Origin: Verrucomicrobiaceae bacterium
Lineage (GTDB): Bacteria > Verrucomicrobiota > Verrucomicrobiia > Chthoniobacterales > Chthoniobacteraceae
NCBI GenBank assembly: GCA_005791535.1
Contig: SXWH01000219.1
Span: forward strand, 1-63,094
Reading direction: 5' to 3'
DNA: 63,094 nucleotides
How positions within the stretch are numbered: the stretch's first letter is position 1; each line of letters begins with the position of its first letter. The notes beneath the pieces were generated by a model, which was given only the letters and a program-made list of their open reading frames with translations, did not search any database and was not told the DNA's origin. Made by a program: the position numbers and the translations under genes. Positions 1-10,178 of the stretch are shown piece by piece.

Positions 1-419
1 AGTTCCCGGAAAAGCTCATCCCGCTCATGATCACAAACGCCCTCGGCGACCTGCAACTGCCGGTCTATGGCGACGGCCTGAATGTGCGCGACTGGATTCA
101 CGTTCACGACCACAACGAAGCCGCGCTGGCGGTGCTGGAGAAGGGACGCAGCGGCGAAGTTTACAACATCGGCGGCGACGGCGAGATGACGAACATCGAG
201 GTCGTGCGCATGATTCTCGACGAATTAAGGAAGTCCGATTCGCTGATCAAATACGTCACCGACCGCCCCGGGCATGATCGCCGTTACGCGATCGACTCCT
301 CGAAGATTCAGAACGAACTCGGCTGGAAACCGCGTCACCGCCCCGAGCAGGGAATCCGCGAGACCATCGCGTGGTATGTCGCCAACCGCGCGTGGTGGGA
401 GCCCCTGCGGAAGAAATAG
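1..419 (+). CDS. rfbB: dTDP-glucose 4,6-dehydratase, C-terminal part (cut by window edge)
   Basis: This is the last ~139 residues of an extended short-chain dehydrogenase that converts dTDP-glucose to dTDP-4-keto-6-deoxyglucose, the entry to dTDP-rhamnose and related cell-envelope sugars. The reading frame is open from base 3 and its beginning lies left of the window. The visible part has the family's C-terminal signature: a VYGDGLNVRDWIHVHDH stretch, then EVYNIGGDGEMTN, then DRPGHDRRYAIDSSK and GWKPRHRPEQGI. The stop TAG is followed directly by the GTG of the next gene. The N-terminal GxxGxxG NAD site and the catalytic YxxxK are not in view. A closely related sugar-nucleotide epimerase is a weaker alternative. 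Confidence 0.88.
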   Translation, partial: FPEKLIPLMITNALGDLQLPVYGDGLNVRDWIHVHDHNEAALAVLEKGRSGEVYNIGGDGEMTNIEVVRMILDELRKSDSLIKYVTDRPGHDRRYAIDSSKIQNELGWKPRHRPEQGIRETIAWYVANRAWWEPLRKK

Positions 420-1274
420 GTGACGCACCGCCGCGCCGTCGTCCTCCTATTCATCTCCGCCGCGCTCTGGAGCCTCGGCGGAGTGTTGATCAAATCCGTG
501 GAATGGCCCTCGCTCGCAAAAGCGGGTGCACGGTCATTCTTCGCCGCGCTAGTCTTCCTCGCATGGCTGCGGCGTCCGGTCATCACATTCTCCCGCGCCC
601 AAGTGAGTGCCGCCGTGGCTTACGCGGGAACGGTTTCATTTTTCGTCGTGGCGAACGATCTCACGACTGCCGCGAACGCCATCTTTTTACAATACACCGC
701 GCCGATTTACGTCGTCTTCCTCGGTCACTGGCTGCTCGGCGAGAAGGCGCGGAAGTCCGATTGGGTCTGCATCGCCGTGGCGCTCTGCGGCATCGCGCTT
801 TTCTTCCGCGACCAGATCGATAGGCGCGGCGCATGGGGCATCGCCGCGGCGCTCGGGAGCGGGCTTTCGTTCGGCACGATGGTGGTGTGCCTGCGGATGG
901 AGAAAAACAATTCGCCCGCGACGGCTTTGCTGCTCGGCAACGTGCTGACCGTGCTCATTTCCATCCCGTCCATCGCCTCGGCGGGACTGCCGTCCGGAAG
1001 CGCATGCGCGAGTCTCGCGATTCTGGGGGTGCTCCAACTCGGCATTCCCTACGTCCTCTACAGCATGTCGATCCAGCGCGTCACGGCGCTCGAAGCCATC
1101 CTCATCCCGATGCTCGAACCGATCTTGAATCCCATCTGGGTCGCCCTGAAAAAAGGCGAGGTTCCAGGCCTTTGGAGTCTCTGCGGCGCGGCACTCGTGA
1201 TGGGCGCCGTGTTCTTCAGATCGTTCCTGAGTGTTGAAAGGTCTGACGCTCCTCCGCCCAAAGAATCACGGTAG
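420..1274 (+). CDS. EamA/DMT-superfamily inner-membrane permease
   Basis: A 284-residue, almost entirely hydrophobic protein with about ten transmembrane helices arranged as two EamA repeats (roughly residues 5-130 and 145-270). The second repeat carries the typical ending in which the helix VTALEAILIPMLEPILNPIW is followed by a final hydrophobic helix. Drug/metabolite transporters of this kind export amino acids, sugars or metabolites; the substrate cannot be read from the sequence. The GTG start abuts the stop of the upstream dehydratase gene, so the two are probably co-transcribed. No ATG in frame near the start gives a better first helix, which supports the GTG. Confidence 0.85.
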   Translation: MTHRRAVVLLFISAALWSLGGVLIKSVEWPSLAKAGARSFFAALVFLAWLRRPVITFSRAQVSAAVAYAGTVSFFVVANDLTTAANAIFLQYTAPIYVVFLGHWLLGEKARKSDWVCIAVALCGIALFFRDQIDRRGAWGIAAALGSGLSFGTMVVCLRMEKNNSPATALLLGNVLTVLISIPSIASAGLPSGSACASLAILGVLQLGIPYVLYSMSIQRVTALEAILIPMLEPILNPIWVALKKGEVPGLWSLCGAALVMGAVFFRSFLSVERSDAPPPKESR

Positions 1275-1315
1275 CTGGCCGGAAAACTGCTAAAACAAGA
1301 GGCTGTTTGAGCACG

Positions 1316-3298
1316 ATGTTTTCCACACTGAAGCCCATTCCATTTTACGATTCGGCAAACGCCGCTGCGGATCCGTCGCCATCACCTCAGGTGAAGGTCG
1401 ATTCTCCCAGCCGGAATCAGGATCCGGGATTTGATCTTCTTTTCCATCGCAGCCCCCTGCCGATGTGGATTTTCGACATCACCAACGAGAACTTTCTGGA
1501 GGTAAATTCGGAGGCGGTAAAACGCTACGGGTGGAGCCGCGAGGAGTTTCTCGCAAACAATGTGGACCGCATCCGGCCACCCGGCGACGTCGCCATGTTC
1601 GCAGACTATCGAAAGCAGATGGAATGCGTCGCAGCATCCGGACTCCCAACCATCGACCCGTGGGAACACGTTACAAAAAGTGGCGAAATCCTTTACGTGG
1701 AGGCGGCGTGGCAACTCATCGATTTCCGGGGCCACCGGGCCGCGCTCGTAACCATCTCCGACCGCACCGCGCTGAATGAAACCGAGGCGGAGAATGAGGA
1801 ACTTGCCCAGGTTTTGAACCTCTCGGCCAACGCTATTATCGTCTGCAATCTCGAACGGGAAATTCTGTTCTGGAACCTCGGCGCGGAGAAGACCTATGGC
1901 TGGACCGCCGACGAAGCGGTCGGACGCAACGCTCTTGAGGTTCTTGGAATTGACGTGAACACCGCCTTGACCTGCATCACGACCCTGATCGACAGCGGCG
2001 AGTGGGCGGGAGAAATGAAGCAGAAGCGAAAGGATGGCACCGACGCAGTCGTCGAGGGACGCTGGACGCTTGCGCGGGACCCGGATTCCCGGAAGCCGAA
2101 ATCAATCCTCATCATCAATAGCGACGTCACCGAGACGCGAAAGCTGGAGTCGAAGTTCCTACGCTCCCAGCGTCTGGAAAGCATCGGAACCCTCGCCAGC
2201 GGAGTTGCTCACGACCTCAACAACATCCTTTCGCCAATCATGATGGCCGTGGGATTCCTTCGCCAGAATGCGAAACCCGGCGACCACAAGATGCTCGGCA
2301 TCATCGAGGACAGCGCAAGTCGCGGGGCAGGAATTGTGAAACAGGTTCTCTCGTTCGCAAGGGGCGTCGAGGGCGACCGCGTCATGCTGCAACCGAAACA
2401 TCTCGCGGTCGAGATGACCAAGGTGATGCAGCAGACGTTCCCAAAAAATATCGATATTCAAACGCATTTCCCTGCTGACTTGTGGATGATCCGCGGCGAT
2501 TCCACGCAGATTCATCAGATTCTGCTCAATCTGTGCGTCAACGCGCGGGACGCCATGGGAGAGAAAGGCGGCGTGCTCCGTATCGCCATCGAGAATACCG
2601 AAGTGGATACGCAACTCGCAAAGAGCAACCCGGACGCCGTGACAGGGCCGCACGTGTGCTTCACCGTGTCGGATTCAGGAAGCGGAATGTCCCCCGAGGT
2701 GATGGCGAAGATTTTCAATCCATTCTTCACTACGAAGGAGCAGGGAAAGGGCACCGGACTCGGCCTTTCGACAGTATTCGACATCGTAAAAAGCCACAAA
2801 GGATTCATCACGATCCACAGCACAGTCGGCGTCGGCACGACCTTCAAAGTCTTCATTCCTGCCGACCGCGAAGCAAAAGCAGAACAGTCGAATCCAATCT
2901 CAATGGACGCTCTGCGAGGCAACGGCGAACTCGTCCTCGTCGTCGATGATGAAGCGCCAGTGCGCGAGGCTGTGGTCGGAACCTTGGAAGCGCACAACTA
3001 CCGGTGCTTCACGGCGGAAGACGGGACCGATGCGCTCGCGCTTTACTTCGAACGACGCGAAATCGAATTCGTGGTCACCGATCTTCATATGGGAATGATG
3101 GACGGCATTACCCTCACGCGCTCACTCCAGAAACTGAATCCGAACGCGAAGATCGTAGTTTCGAGCGGGCACCTTGAGAAGCATAAGCGCGACGAGCTCG
3201 CGGCGCTAGGCGTGAAGCACATGCTCGAAAAGCCATACACCGCAGACAAGCTTCTGAAGGCGCTGAAGGACCTGAAGGAAACGGCGAAAACACCCTGA
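1316..3298 (+). CDS. Hybrid sensor histidine kinase, PAS-PAS-HisKA-HATPase-REC
   Basis: A 660-residue cytoplasmic sensor with no membrane helices. Two PAS domains (about 40-155 and 160-275) precede a dimerisation/phosphoacceptor helix with H299 in a GVAHDLNNILSP motif, an ATPase domain with N-box NLCVNARDAM, DSGSGM and GKGTGLGLS motifs, and a C-terminal receiver whose phosphoacceptor is D589 (VVTDLHMG) with conserved K639 (EKPY). ATG at 1316 is chosen; a TTG three codons upstream (1307) sits closer to an AAGAGG sequence and may be the true start. No response regulator gene is adjacent, so the output partner is elsewhere. It ends 25 bp from the convergent selO gene. Confidence 0.9.
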   Translation: MFSTLKPIPFYDSANAAADPSPSPQVKVDSPSRNQDPGFDLLFHRSPLPMWIFDITNENFLEVNSEAVKRYGWSREEFLANNVDRIRPPGDVAMFADYRKQMECVAASGLPTIDPWEHVTKSGEILYVEAAWQLIDFRGHRAALVTISDRTALNETEAENEELAQVLNLSANAIIVCNLEREILFWNLGAEKTYGWTADEAVGRNALEVLGIDVNTALTCITTLIDSGEWAGEMKQKRKDGTDAVVEGRWTLARDPDSRKPKSILIINSDVTETRKLESKFLRSQRLESIGTLASGVAHDLNNILSPIMMAVGFLRQNAKPGDHKMLGIIEDSASRGAGIVKQVLSFARGVEGDRVMLQPKHLAVEMTKVMQQTFPKNIDIQTHFPADLWMIRGDSTQIHQILLNLCVNARDAMGEKGGVLRIAIENTEVDTQLAKSNPDAVTGPHVCFTVSDSGSGMSPEVMAKIFNPFFTTKEQGKGTGLGLSTVFDIVKSHKGFITIHSTVGVGTTFKVFIPADREAKAEQSNPISMDALRGNGELVLVVDDEAPVREAVVGTLEAHNYRCFTAEDGTDALALYFERREIEFVVTDLHMGMMDGITLTRSLQKLNPNAKIVVSSGHLEKHKRDELAALGVKHMLEKPYTADKLLKALKDLKETAKTP

Positions 3299-3323
3299 CG
3301 CATTCAGGCTGTGCGGGACCGAA

Positions 3324-4778
3324 TCACGTGCCGCAGAACGTCTCGTGAACGACTTCGTGCGGTTCCGGCGCGCGCTCGTATTCACGACTCTCGGAACTTT
3401 CTTCGAATGGGCGAGCCAGCACGTCGGCGAGTCTGTGAAAGGGCGCGAAGTCACCAGCGTATGCATGACGGATCGCCTCCTCGACGCGGTGATTCCTCGG
3501 GATAATCACCGGATTTCCCGCAAGCATCGCGTCAACGGCGACTGGTGCAGCGATTGCCCGCCATTCACCAAGCCACTGCGAGCAAACGCTCCGGTCCGGG
3601 AATAGAATCTCGAAAGCACTGGCGTCCGCCCCCGAGGCCAGTCGCGTGAGACGGCGGAAGAACAGCGTAAAGTCCATCTCATCACGAGCCATCATGGAGA
3701 GCGTCCGGTCGATGAACGCAGCAGCTTCGGCGTCTGCAACGGCCTCCGGAATGCCCAGTTTTCCGCGAAATCCCGTTCGGTAATGGGATTGGAATGCGTG
3801 GCCGAATTGGTCGAGCGCAGCCTCTGCAAGCACTCGGGAATCATCCTGCGAATCTGCGATTAGCGGCAGCAGCGTTTCCGCAAGCCGCGTGAGATTCCAA
3901 TCGCCGATGGATGGCTGATTTCCCCACGCATAACGTCCACGTTGATCGATGGAGCTGAAGACACACTGCGGATGGAATGCATCCATGAACGCACACGGTC
4001 CGAAGTCGATGGTCTCGCCGGACACCGCCATGTTGTCGGTGTTCATGACTCCGTGGATGAACCCCAACTGCAGCCATTTCGCGATCAACCGCGCTTGAGT
4101 TGCGATGACTGACTGCAGAAACGCAAGTATGGGATTTGGTGAATCCGCGGCAGCCGGGTAGTGCCGCGAGATCGCATGTTCCGTCAGGCTACGCAGCGCA
4201 TCCAAATCGTTGCGGGCAGCAAAAAACTGAAATGTACCAACGCGGATGTGGCTTGCCGCTACGCGCGTGAAAATACCGCCGGGAAGCCCCCTTTCCCGCG
4301 CGACAGTTTCTCCGGTTGCCACGGCAGCGAGCGCGCGGGTCGTAGGAACTCCGAGCGCATACATCGCCTCGCTCACGAGATACTCTCTCAGAACGGGACC
4401 GAGCGCGGCTTTGCCATCGCCGCCGCGCGAGAACGGAGTGCGCCCCGCTCCTTTTAGCTGGATGTCGCGGCGAACGCCCTTTTTGTCCACTACCTCGCCA
4501 AGCAGAATGGCCCGCCCGTCGCCAAGCTGCGGCACCCATCCGCCGAATTGATGACCGGCGTACGCCTGCGCGATGGGCTCGCTACCGCGCGGGGGACAAT
4601 TCCCGGAGAGCATGCGAAGTCCATCGGGCGAGCGGAGCCACTCCACATCCAGCCCAAGCTCCGCGGCAAGCGAGTCGTTCACGCGAATCAATTGCGGAGC
4701 CGGAACCTGCGCAGGATTCTGTCGCGCGAAGAAGCGCTCCGGAAGACGGGCGTATGTGTTGTCGAATGGAATAATCAT
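3324..4778 (-). CDS. selO: SelO/YdiU protein adenylyltransferase (pseudokinase fold)
   Basis: A 484-residue SelO family protein. These have an inverted kinase-like active site that transfers AMP to protein Ser/Thr/Tyr residues and links to redox stress. Visible are K109 (DIQLKGAG), the loop HGVMNTDNM with D248, the metal-binding D258 in IDFGPCAFMD, and the C-terminal ending VHETFCGT with a single Cys in place of the eukaryotic selenocysteine motif. The frame stays open upstream to 5189, but those extra 137 codons are Arg-rich, match no SelO N-terminus and run into the neighbouring gene. The start MIIPFDNTYARLP at 4778 gives the family's usual length. It lies 65 bp downstream of, and co-directional with, the CotH-domain gene. 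Confidence 0.93.
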   Translation of the reverse strand: MIIPFDNTYARLPERFFARQNPAQVPAPQLIRVNDSLAAELGLDVEWLRSPDGLRMLSGNCPPRGSEPIAQAYAGHQFGGWVPQLGDGRAILLGEVVDKKGVRRDIQLKGAGRTPFSRGGDGKAALGPVLREYLVSEAMYALGVPTTRALAAVATGETVARERGLPGGIFTRVAASHIRVGTFQFFAARNDLDALRSLTEHAISRHYPAAADSPNPILAFLQSVIATQARLIAKWLQLGFIHGVMNTDNMAVSGETIDFGPCAFMDAFHPQCVFSSIDQRGRYAWGNQPSIGDWNLTRLAETLLPLIADSQDDSRVLAEAALDQFGHAFQSHYRTGFRGKLGIPEAVADAEAAAFIDRTLSMMARDEMDFTLFFRRLTRLASGADASAFEILFPDRSVCSQWLGEWRAIAAPVAVDAMLAGNPVIIPRNHRVEEAIRHAYAGDFAPFHRLADVLARPFEESSESREYERAPEPHEVVHETFCGT

Positions 4779-4843
4779 GGATGCGCGATCACCCGTCAGA
4801 TGCGCACCGCCATTGGTAAACTCAAGCCCGAGTCCGAGGATTT

Positions 4844-7800
4844 CTACGGGATAATCTCGACGCGGTAGAAACGCACGCCGCCAGTTCCTCCGCCAACATG
4901 CGTAAAAGTGCCGGCGCTCGTTGCTGGCGCAATCGGCGCGGAGTTTACCGTGCTCCACGCCGAACCGAGCGCCGTCGTGGCCGCAATATTGTACCGACGT
5001 CCGACGATTGCCGGCCAGGTAATCGTCACATCGCCACCGGTTGCCGTCGCTGCGGAGATGCGGAATACGGACGCCGGCGAATTGGCACCGGTGCCTGAAA
5101 GCCACTCTGCCTGGTTGCTCTGACCATCGCCGTCCTTGTCGCCGGCGGCATCGTTTGTGCCAACGGCAAGCCCGTTCGCGGCCTCCCAAACATCTCCCAT
5201 TCCGTCCGCGTCGGAATCAGGTTCCACGTTAAACGTGTTGGTCTCCCCTGTATGGCCAAGACCGTCATTTGCGATCATTTTCACGGTGTTCACCACGTCG
5301 TTCATCGTGAGGTTTCCGTTCCAGATTCCGTTGGTAAAAGTTACGCTCGATGGCGAAACCACGTAATTTGCCGGCGGCGGGATGAATGGGACCGTGAGTC
5401 CGGCGTTGTGCACACCCTTGTTGGATTCGTTGGAGCCGGTCAGCGACCAATTCGACGCCGTGTTGCTGTCCGAAGTCCCGCTCCGAGTGTGGATGTAATT
5501 GAAACCGTTACCCGCAGCCATTCCATTTCCCGACCATTGGGCCGTGGGAACCGTGATGTTTGTGTAAGTTGTCCCATTTACAGTGACTGTGGGAATGACG
5601 ATCGAAGCGATCTGCGCCGATGTGTATCCCCAAGCAACGATGTCCCGAACGGCACCCGAGTTATCACAGAGCATGCACCACCCATTCGCACTGCCGCCAA
5701 AGCCACCGGTGCTCCATTCGATCGGCTGAGGGTAAATCCCGGCGCTGTTCTCGCTAACCGCCACGACACTGCCAGCAGCGACGTTTGCCGGCATCGGCCA
5801 CGGAGCGGTGATTGCACTTACGCCGGCTCCTGCACCGTTTCCATTATTGAGCAGCATGAACCAGCCCGTCGTATTCGCTGTCGCGTTGCCAACGTTTTCA
5901 AATTCGAAGTAATCCACGGTGCCGGATCCGGTCTCTGTGATGAGCACGATGCCCGCGGTGGTTCCGGCTCCCTGACCGCTGACACCAACATTTCCGTTGA
6001 AGGAGACCACGGTACGCCCGACGGAATCCCTCGCGACGAGGCTCGCTCCAAACGCATTGCCAACGGCTTGGGTGTTGATCGTGCTCCACAGGAAACTCGC
6101 CACAGGACCGCTCGCAGCAACATTGAGCACGAGCGTCTCGGAATCCGAACCAGCCGAATTGGTCGCACCTACCGTGATGTTGTAGCTCCCCGGCGTTCCC
6201 AGAGTTCCCGAAATGACTCCGGTCGTGCCGTTGAAACTGAGGCCCGCCGGAACAGGCGTCGCCGTAAATGAAGTCGGGCCTTTCAGGGCAGTGATCGTGT
6301 AGCTGAAGGTGTCGCCCGTGATACCAGCCGCAGTCAGCGGACTGTTGATGATTGGCGGGCCGTCATTGCCGGGTGTTCCATAAACGGTGGAGCTCGCCTG
6401 CCATGTGCTCTTCTTATCCCAATCGCGAGGTTCCGTACTGTTCGCGTCGATAACAGCCAGCGAGCTGTTGTTCGTGGCGGCGTCAGCGGCCGGATACCAT
6501 GTCGGCGAGTAGGAGAAATTCAGGATGTATGCGTCCCACGGCGCGGGCGGGCGAAGTGCGATGGACTCGCCCGCGTTGTCGAGCGAACCTGCAAATACGC
6601 CGGGTGCGAGGACCACGCCGGTTCCAAACTGCGTCTGGAACGCTGCGCGATCACGGCATACAACCACGTATTGCCCGGGTGCCAGCGAGACTCCGGCGGG
6701 GAATGTGTAGGTCACACCTTTGTCGAAGCTCACTCCGTCCAAAGCGAGCGTGGTTGCGCCGATATTGGTGAGTTCGATGTATTCGAGATTGCTCGGCTTG
6801 TAGAGGACCTCATTCACGCGCAATCCGTTGATCAGCGCGAGAATCCCTGCGGGCGGTGCTACGTTTGGCGCGCCCGGCGAAGGGAGCGATGTGGGATTGG
6901 TCTGCGGAGCGCCGAATGTCGCGAAGGTATCCGCACCATCGGTCGAGCGCCCCACCGATGCGTCCTGCGGCTGCGCGATGACGTCCACGCGATCGGAGAT
7001 GGCTCCGTTCTGGCCGATGAGCCCGATCCATGCAAACGAGTCGTCCAGCCCGAAAGGCAGTTCCCCTGCCCTGCCCGGCGTCGCGGTTCCTCCGAGAGCA
7101 CGGAACGTCGCCTTTCCGGACGGTCCGATAAAGCTGAGGATCGGAAGCACGTGCTTCGAGGGATAATTGGCGAAGTCATCGGTGATGCGCATCAATCCAA
7201 TCGGCACAACGTTTGTGGATGAGTTGTGCAACTCCACGAAATCATTGCTGAAACGGAAATCCGGGTTTGCGAGCCATTCGTTGATGCGAACGCTGGAAGG
7301 CTGGCCGAATGTAGTGACAGCAGTGTTCAGCGCACCGAGCGTCGGCGTGCAAAGACCCCAAATCTCGAATTCACCGCTCGTCCGGCCAATCGTGTAATCC
7401 GGAGGCACCGGCCCGAACGCGACGGAATCCAAAAGCGCGGCGCCGGAGGCAACCGACGAACGGAGGTATATCGTCTCGCCTTCGTTATCGATCGAGAACG
7501 GAGCATGCCCGGGTGCAGTGGTTCCATCTGCGTAGATGACGACGCGCCCGAGCGCGGGAATCGTGGTTCCCGCCGGGAAGGTGTACTTTGGCGAGACAGG
7601 ATCATCGCTGAGCGTCATGCCATCGAGCGCCACCGGTGAAGCCGTAATGTTTTGAAGTTCGATGGCGTCAGGAAACGCGCCGCCGACATTCAAAGCGGAG
7701 ACATTGTTGGGAAGGACTTCAGAGATAATCACGCTGCTTGTCGGAAAGCTCTCGAAAGTCGCTGTGGATGTCGGAGCGGCAGGAGTAATCGCACCACTGC

Positions 7801-10027
7801 CAATCAAGCCGAGCAAGTAGGCCTGACGCTGCGTTCCGAATGTTTTGATCGCCGTGATGGTCGCAGCAGGGGCCCAGCCGGTGAGGTGATTGTCGACAAA
7901 CGCATAGAACGGCGGATACGGATTTCCATTCGTGTCTGCATTAAAAACGGTGCCGTAAAGTTCCCGAATCGCAGTGTGATAGAGCGCGCGAAACGTGGCG
8001 TTGCCGGCCGTCGTATTATTTCCAACGAGCGGCAGCAGCGTCCGAAACGTCTGCCCATCGTCGGTCATATTATACAATCCGGTGGAGGTGTTGCCGGGCT
8101 GAGTGTCGCCAAGGTTAAATGCCGTGTCGATGTCGTGCGGCAGTAGGACCATCTTTCGGTGCCCGTTCACGTCCGGCGGCAGAAAATACACCGAATAATC
8201 ATCGTCGACACCATTCGAGAGCTTCGTCTCCAGATCCTGGATAATGGTCATCACCGCGAGGTGCTTCGCGAGCATGGTCAGGTCGGTGACATTTCCGATT
8301 GCCGCGTATTCCGCGGGCGTGAAGGCCGTGCCATCCCACACACCGGAACCCGAAATGCGCGTGCCGTTGCTCTGCGCTACATCGCCCACCGGTGCACCCG
8401 GAAAATGAGGCTGCGCTGCGGTCTGCCACACCGAGAAAAACGTCGTGAGGTCCGTCCAGTCATTTTCGCTTCCGTTGGTTTCCTTCGTATAACCATCGTA
8501 CATGCCGTCGGGCGTCGGGGGCGTCGCGCCACCTGTGCTGCGCCAGTAGTAATTGAGGGCGGCTCCATTATCGATCTTCTTGTAAACATTTCCTCCCGGC
8601 TGGAGGGGGAAGTGATTGTCGGTGTAGCTGCCGTCATTCTGCTCAATTCGAACCCATTTTCCAAAGTCTGGGGTTGTTCCAGTCGACGTCGTGGATTCGA
8701 CGCCATTGCGCCGCAATTCAATCGGCATGGCATTATCCGCTGGAAGTCCCGCGGCCTGAAAAAGCCGCATCCCCAGAAACTGCAGGTGCGGCGCTTTGGG
8801 ATTCATCGCGAAATCGGTGATTCCATCCCATTTGTCATCGTTCGGAATGGAAACGCGCAGCGGCTTGAACTGATAGTTGCGGCTGCTGTTGCCACGAATG
8901 CGCATGTCTGCACGGTAGCGCACAGTGGAATCCGGCCCTCGCCGGCTGATGAAGGTCATGTTGAAACGCCGGTCGCTGTTGGGATTCGACGATGCCAGCG
9001 AATTATACGCCGCGTTTTCCGCGCCGGTCAGAACGAGCAGATAATAGCTGTCCGTCGGATTGAAGACTTCATTGTTTACCTGATACTGGCAATTCGCGTT
9101 CTGCCCTTCCGTCGTAGGCGCGGGCCACGTCCGCGTGTTCGTTCCATCGCTCGCGGCGATGTACCACTCGACGATGGAAAGGTTCGTCGAAATCGCTGCC
9201 ATCGTTGCGGAGAATCCACCGGTGCCATCGCCAGTCATCGGAATCCCCTGAAACGCCCCCGGACTCGTTCCCGTCGCATTGCGCCACCACAGGACAGCCG
9301 ACAAACCGGCCGCAGGTGTCTCGTCGTTCAGTTCACATTGGATTTGAACGCTCTGGGCCGTTGTGGGAACAGCCGGGGAATGGCTCACGGCTTTGATAAT
9401 TGGCGGGATGTCGTTCGTGAGAGCCGAGTTTGCACCGCCCGGCGTTGCCCCAAGCGCGCCGGTGGAAACCGCCCAGTTTTGCCCGTTGTCGTTGCTGATC
9501 GCAGGGTTTCGCAATTCGATCGACTTGTCGCCCCCGTCTGCGGCTGTCTGCCACGCCCATCCGCCAAAAGTCGCTTCGCGGTAACGCTGCCCCCAGTCGC
9601 CTTCGGTCGAATAAGTCACCTCATCAACTTTGTCCCATGTCCCCGGCACGATGCCCGGTTTTGAAAGCGTTAATTTCTCCGAGCTATTCGATAGGCCGCC
9701 GCCTGCCGCCCACGGACCAAAGACGCCGGTGATGGCGTATTTCGTCTGCACAAACGACGGATTGTTCGCCACCACGATGAAGCCGCCCGCAGGAATACTC
9801 GTCGCGGCGGGAAACGTATACGAAATGCCCGAGCGAAATGACCATCCACTGATATCCACCGCCACGAGGCCGGTGTTATGAATCTCCACAAATTCCCCGC
9901 CCACCGGTTCCGGAAAAGCCGTGCCTGGGCGGTACATGATTTCATTGATGACAACATCGGCATGGGCAAATGCGGAGCATGCGATCGCAGCTGCGGCGAC
10001 TCGTTTCAAAGTGCGGAACGGAAGCAT
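4844..10027 (-). CDS. Secreted CotH-kinase / lamin-tail multidomain protein
   Basis: A 1727-residue exported protein. A signal peptide (1-23, ending FAHA) is followed by a lamin-tail domain (INEIMYRPG onward, to ~150), a CotH-kinase domain (about 330-740) with the [15 protein letters not shown] segment near 381 and HDIDTAFN near 630, further lamin-tail domains (starting about 765, 910 and 1090), a putative Ig domain ([13 protein letters not shown]), and a C-terminal calcium-type repeat region ([23 protein letters not shown]). CotH proteins phosphorylate secreted proteins in spore-formers; here the substrate is unknown. It has no PEP-CTERM tail. Its stop is 65 bp before selO, so co-transcription is possible. 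No Shine-Dalgarno is seen before the ATG at 10027. Confidence 0.88.
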   Translation of the reverse strand: MLPFRTLKRVAAAAIACSAFAHADVVINEIMYRPGTAFPEPVGGEFVEIHNTGLVAVDISGWSFRSGISYTFPAATSIPAGGFIVVANNPSFVQTKYAITGVFGPWAAGGGLSNSSEKLTLSKPGIVPGTWDKVDEVTYSTEGDWGQRYREATFGGWAWQTAADGGDKSIELRNPAISNDNGQNWAVSTGALGATPGGANSALTNDIPPIIKAVSHSPAVPTTAQSVQIQCELNDETPAAGLSAVLWWRNATGTSPGAFQGIPMTGDGTGGFSATMAAISTNLSIVEWYIAASDGTNTRTWPAPTTEGQNANCQYQVNNEVFNPTDSYYLLVLTGAENAAYNSLASSNPNSDRRFNMTFISRRGPDSTVRYRADMRIRGNSSRNYQFKPLRVSIPNDDKWDGITDFAMNPKAPHLQFLGMRLFQAAGLPADNAMPIELRRNGVESTTSTGTTPDFGKWVRIEQNDGSYTDNHFPLQPGGNVYKKIDNGAALNYYWRSTGGATPPTPDGMYDGYTKETNGSENDWTDLTTFFSVWQTAAQPHFPGAPVGDVAQSNGTRISGSGVWDGTAFTPAEYAAIGNVTDLTMLAKHLAVMTIIQDLETKLSNGVDDDYSVYFLPPDVNGHRKMVLLPHDIDTAFNLGDTQPGNTSTGLYNMTDDGQTFRTLLPLVGNNTTAGNATFRALYHTAIRELYGTVFNADTNGNPYPPFYAFVDNHLTGWAPAATITAIKTFGTQRQAYLLGLIGSGAITPAAPTSTATFESFPTSSVIISEVLPNNVSALNVGGAFPDAIELQNITASPVALDGMTLSDDPVSPKYTFPAGTTIPALGRVVIYADGTTAPGHAPFSIDNEGETIYLRSSVASGAALLDSVAFGPVPPDYTIGRTSGEFEIWGLCTPTLGALNTAVTTFGQPSSVRINEWLANPDFRFSNDFVELHNSSTNVVPIGLMRITDDFANYPSKHVLPILSFIGPSGKATFRALGGTATPGRAGELPFGLDDSFAWIGLIGQNGAISDRVDVIAQPQDASVGRSTDGADTFATFGAPQTNPTSLPSPGAPNVAPPAGILALINGLRVNEVLYKPSNLEYIELTNIGATTLALDGVSFDKGVTYTFPAGVSLAPGQYVVVCRDRAAFQTQFGTGVVLAPGVFAGSLDNAGESIALRPPAPWDAYILNFSYSPTWYPAADAATNNSSLAVIDANSTEPRDWDKKSTWQASSTVYGTPGNDGPPIINSPLTAAGITGDTFSYTITALKGPTSFTATPVPAGLSFNGTTGVISGTLGTPGSYNITVGATNSAGSDSETLVLNVAASGPVASFLWSTINTQAVGNAFGASLVARDSVGRTVVSFNGNVGVSGQGAGTTAGIVLITETGSGTVDYFEFENVGNATANTTGWFMLLNNGNGAGAGVSAITAPWPMPANVAAGSVVAVSENSAGIYPQPIEWSTGGFGGSANGWCMLCDNSGAVRDIVAWGYTSAQIASIVIPTVTVNGTTYTNITVPTAQWSGNGMAAGNGFNYIHTRSGTSDSNTASNWSLTGSNESNKGVHNAGLTVPFIPPPANYVVSPSSVTFTNGIWNGNLTMNDVVNTVKMIANDGLGHTGETNTFNVEPDSDADGMGDVWEAANGLAVGTNDAAGDKDGDGQSNQAEWLSGTGANSPASVFRISAATATGGDVTITWPAIVGRRYNIAATTALGSAWSTVNSAPIAPATSAGTFTHVGGGTGGVRFYRVEIIP

Positions 10028-10178
10028 ACGTGACGGAAGGAGTTCGGAAAGGTGACGATTCGGAGGTGCAAGCGACTAAAACACCAGAAGCTGAAAATTG
10101 TCGCCGGAAATTTCGTTACTGAATTTTCACGCTGGCGGCCCCTCGCAGCGCGCGCATACTCGCCGCTCTTCGCAACTC

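Noticed and set aside
4779-5189. N-terminal extension of selO by 137 codons
   Set aside because: The extra residues are Arg/Trp/Cys-rich, match no SelO protein and overlap the 3' end of the CotH gene in another frame; the known SelO N-terminus starts at 4778.
8159-9664. 501-codon plus-strand ORF inside the CotH gene
   Set aside because: It is Arg-rich with no signal or domain and lies fully antisense to a gene with recognised domains.
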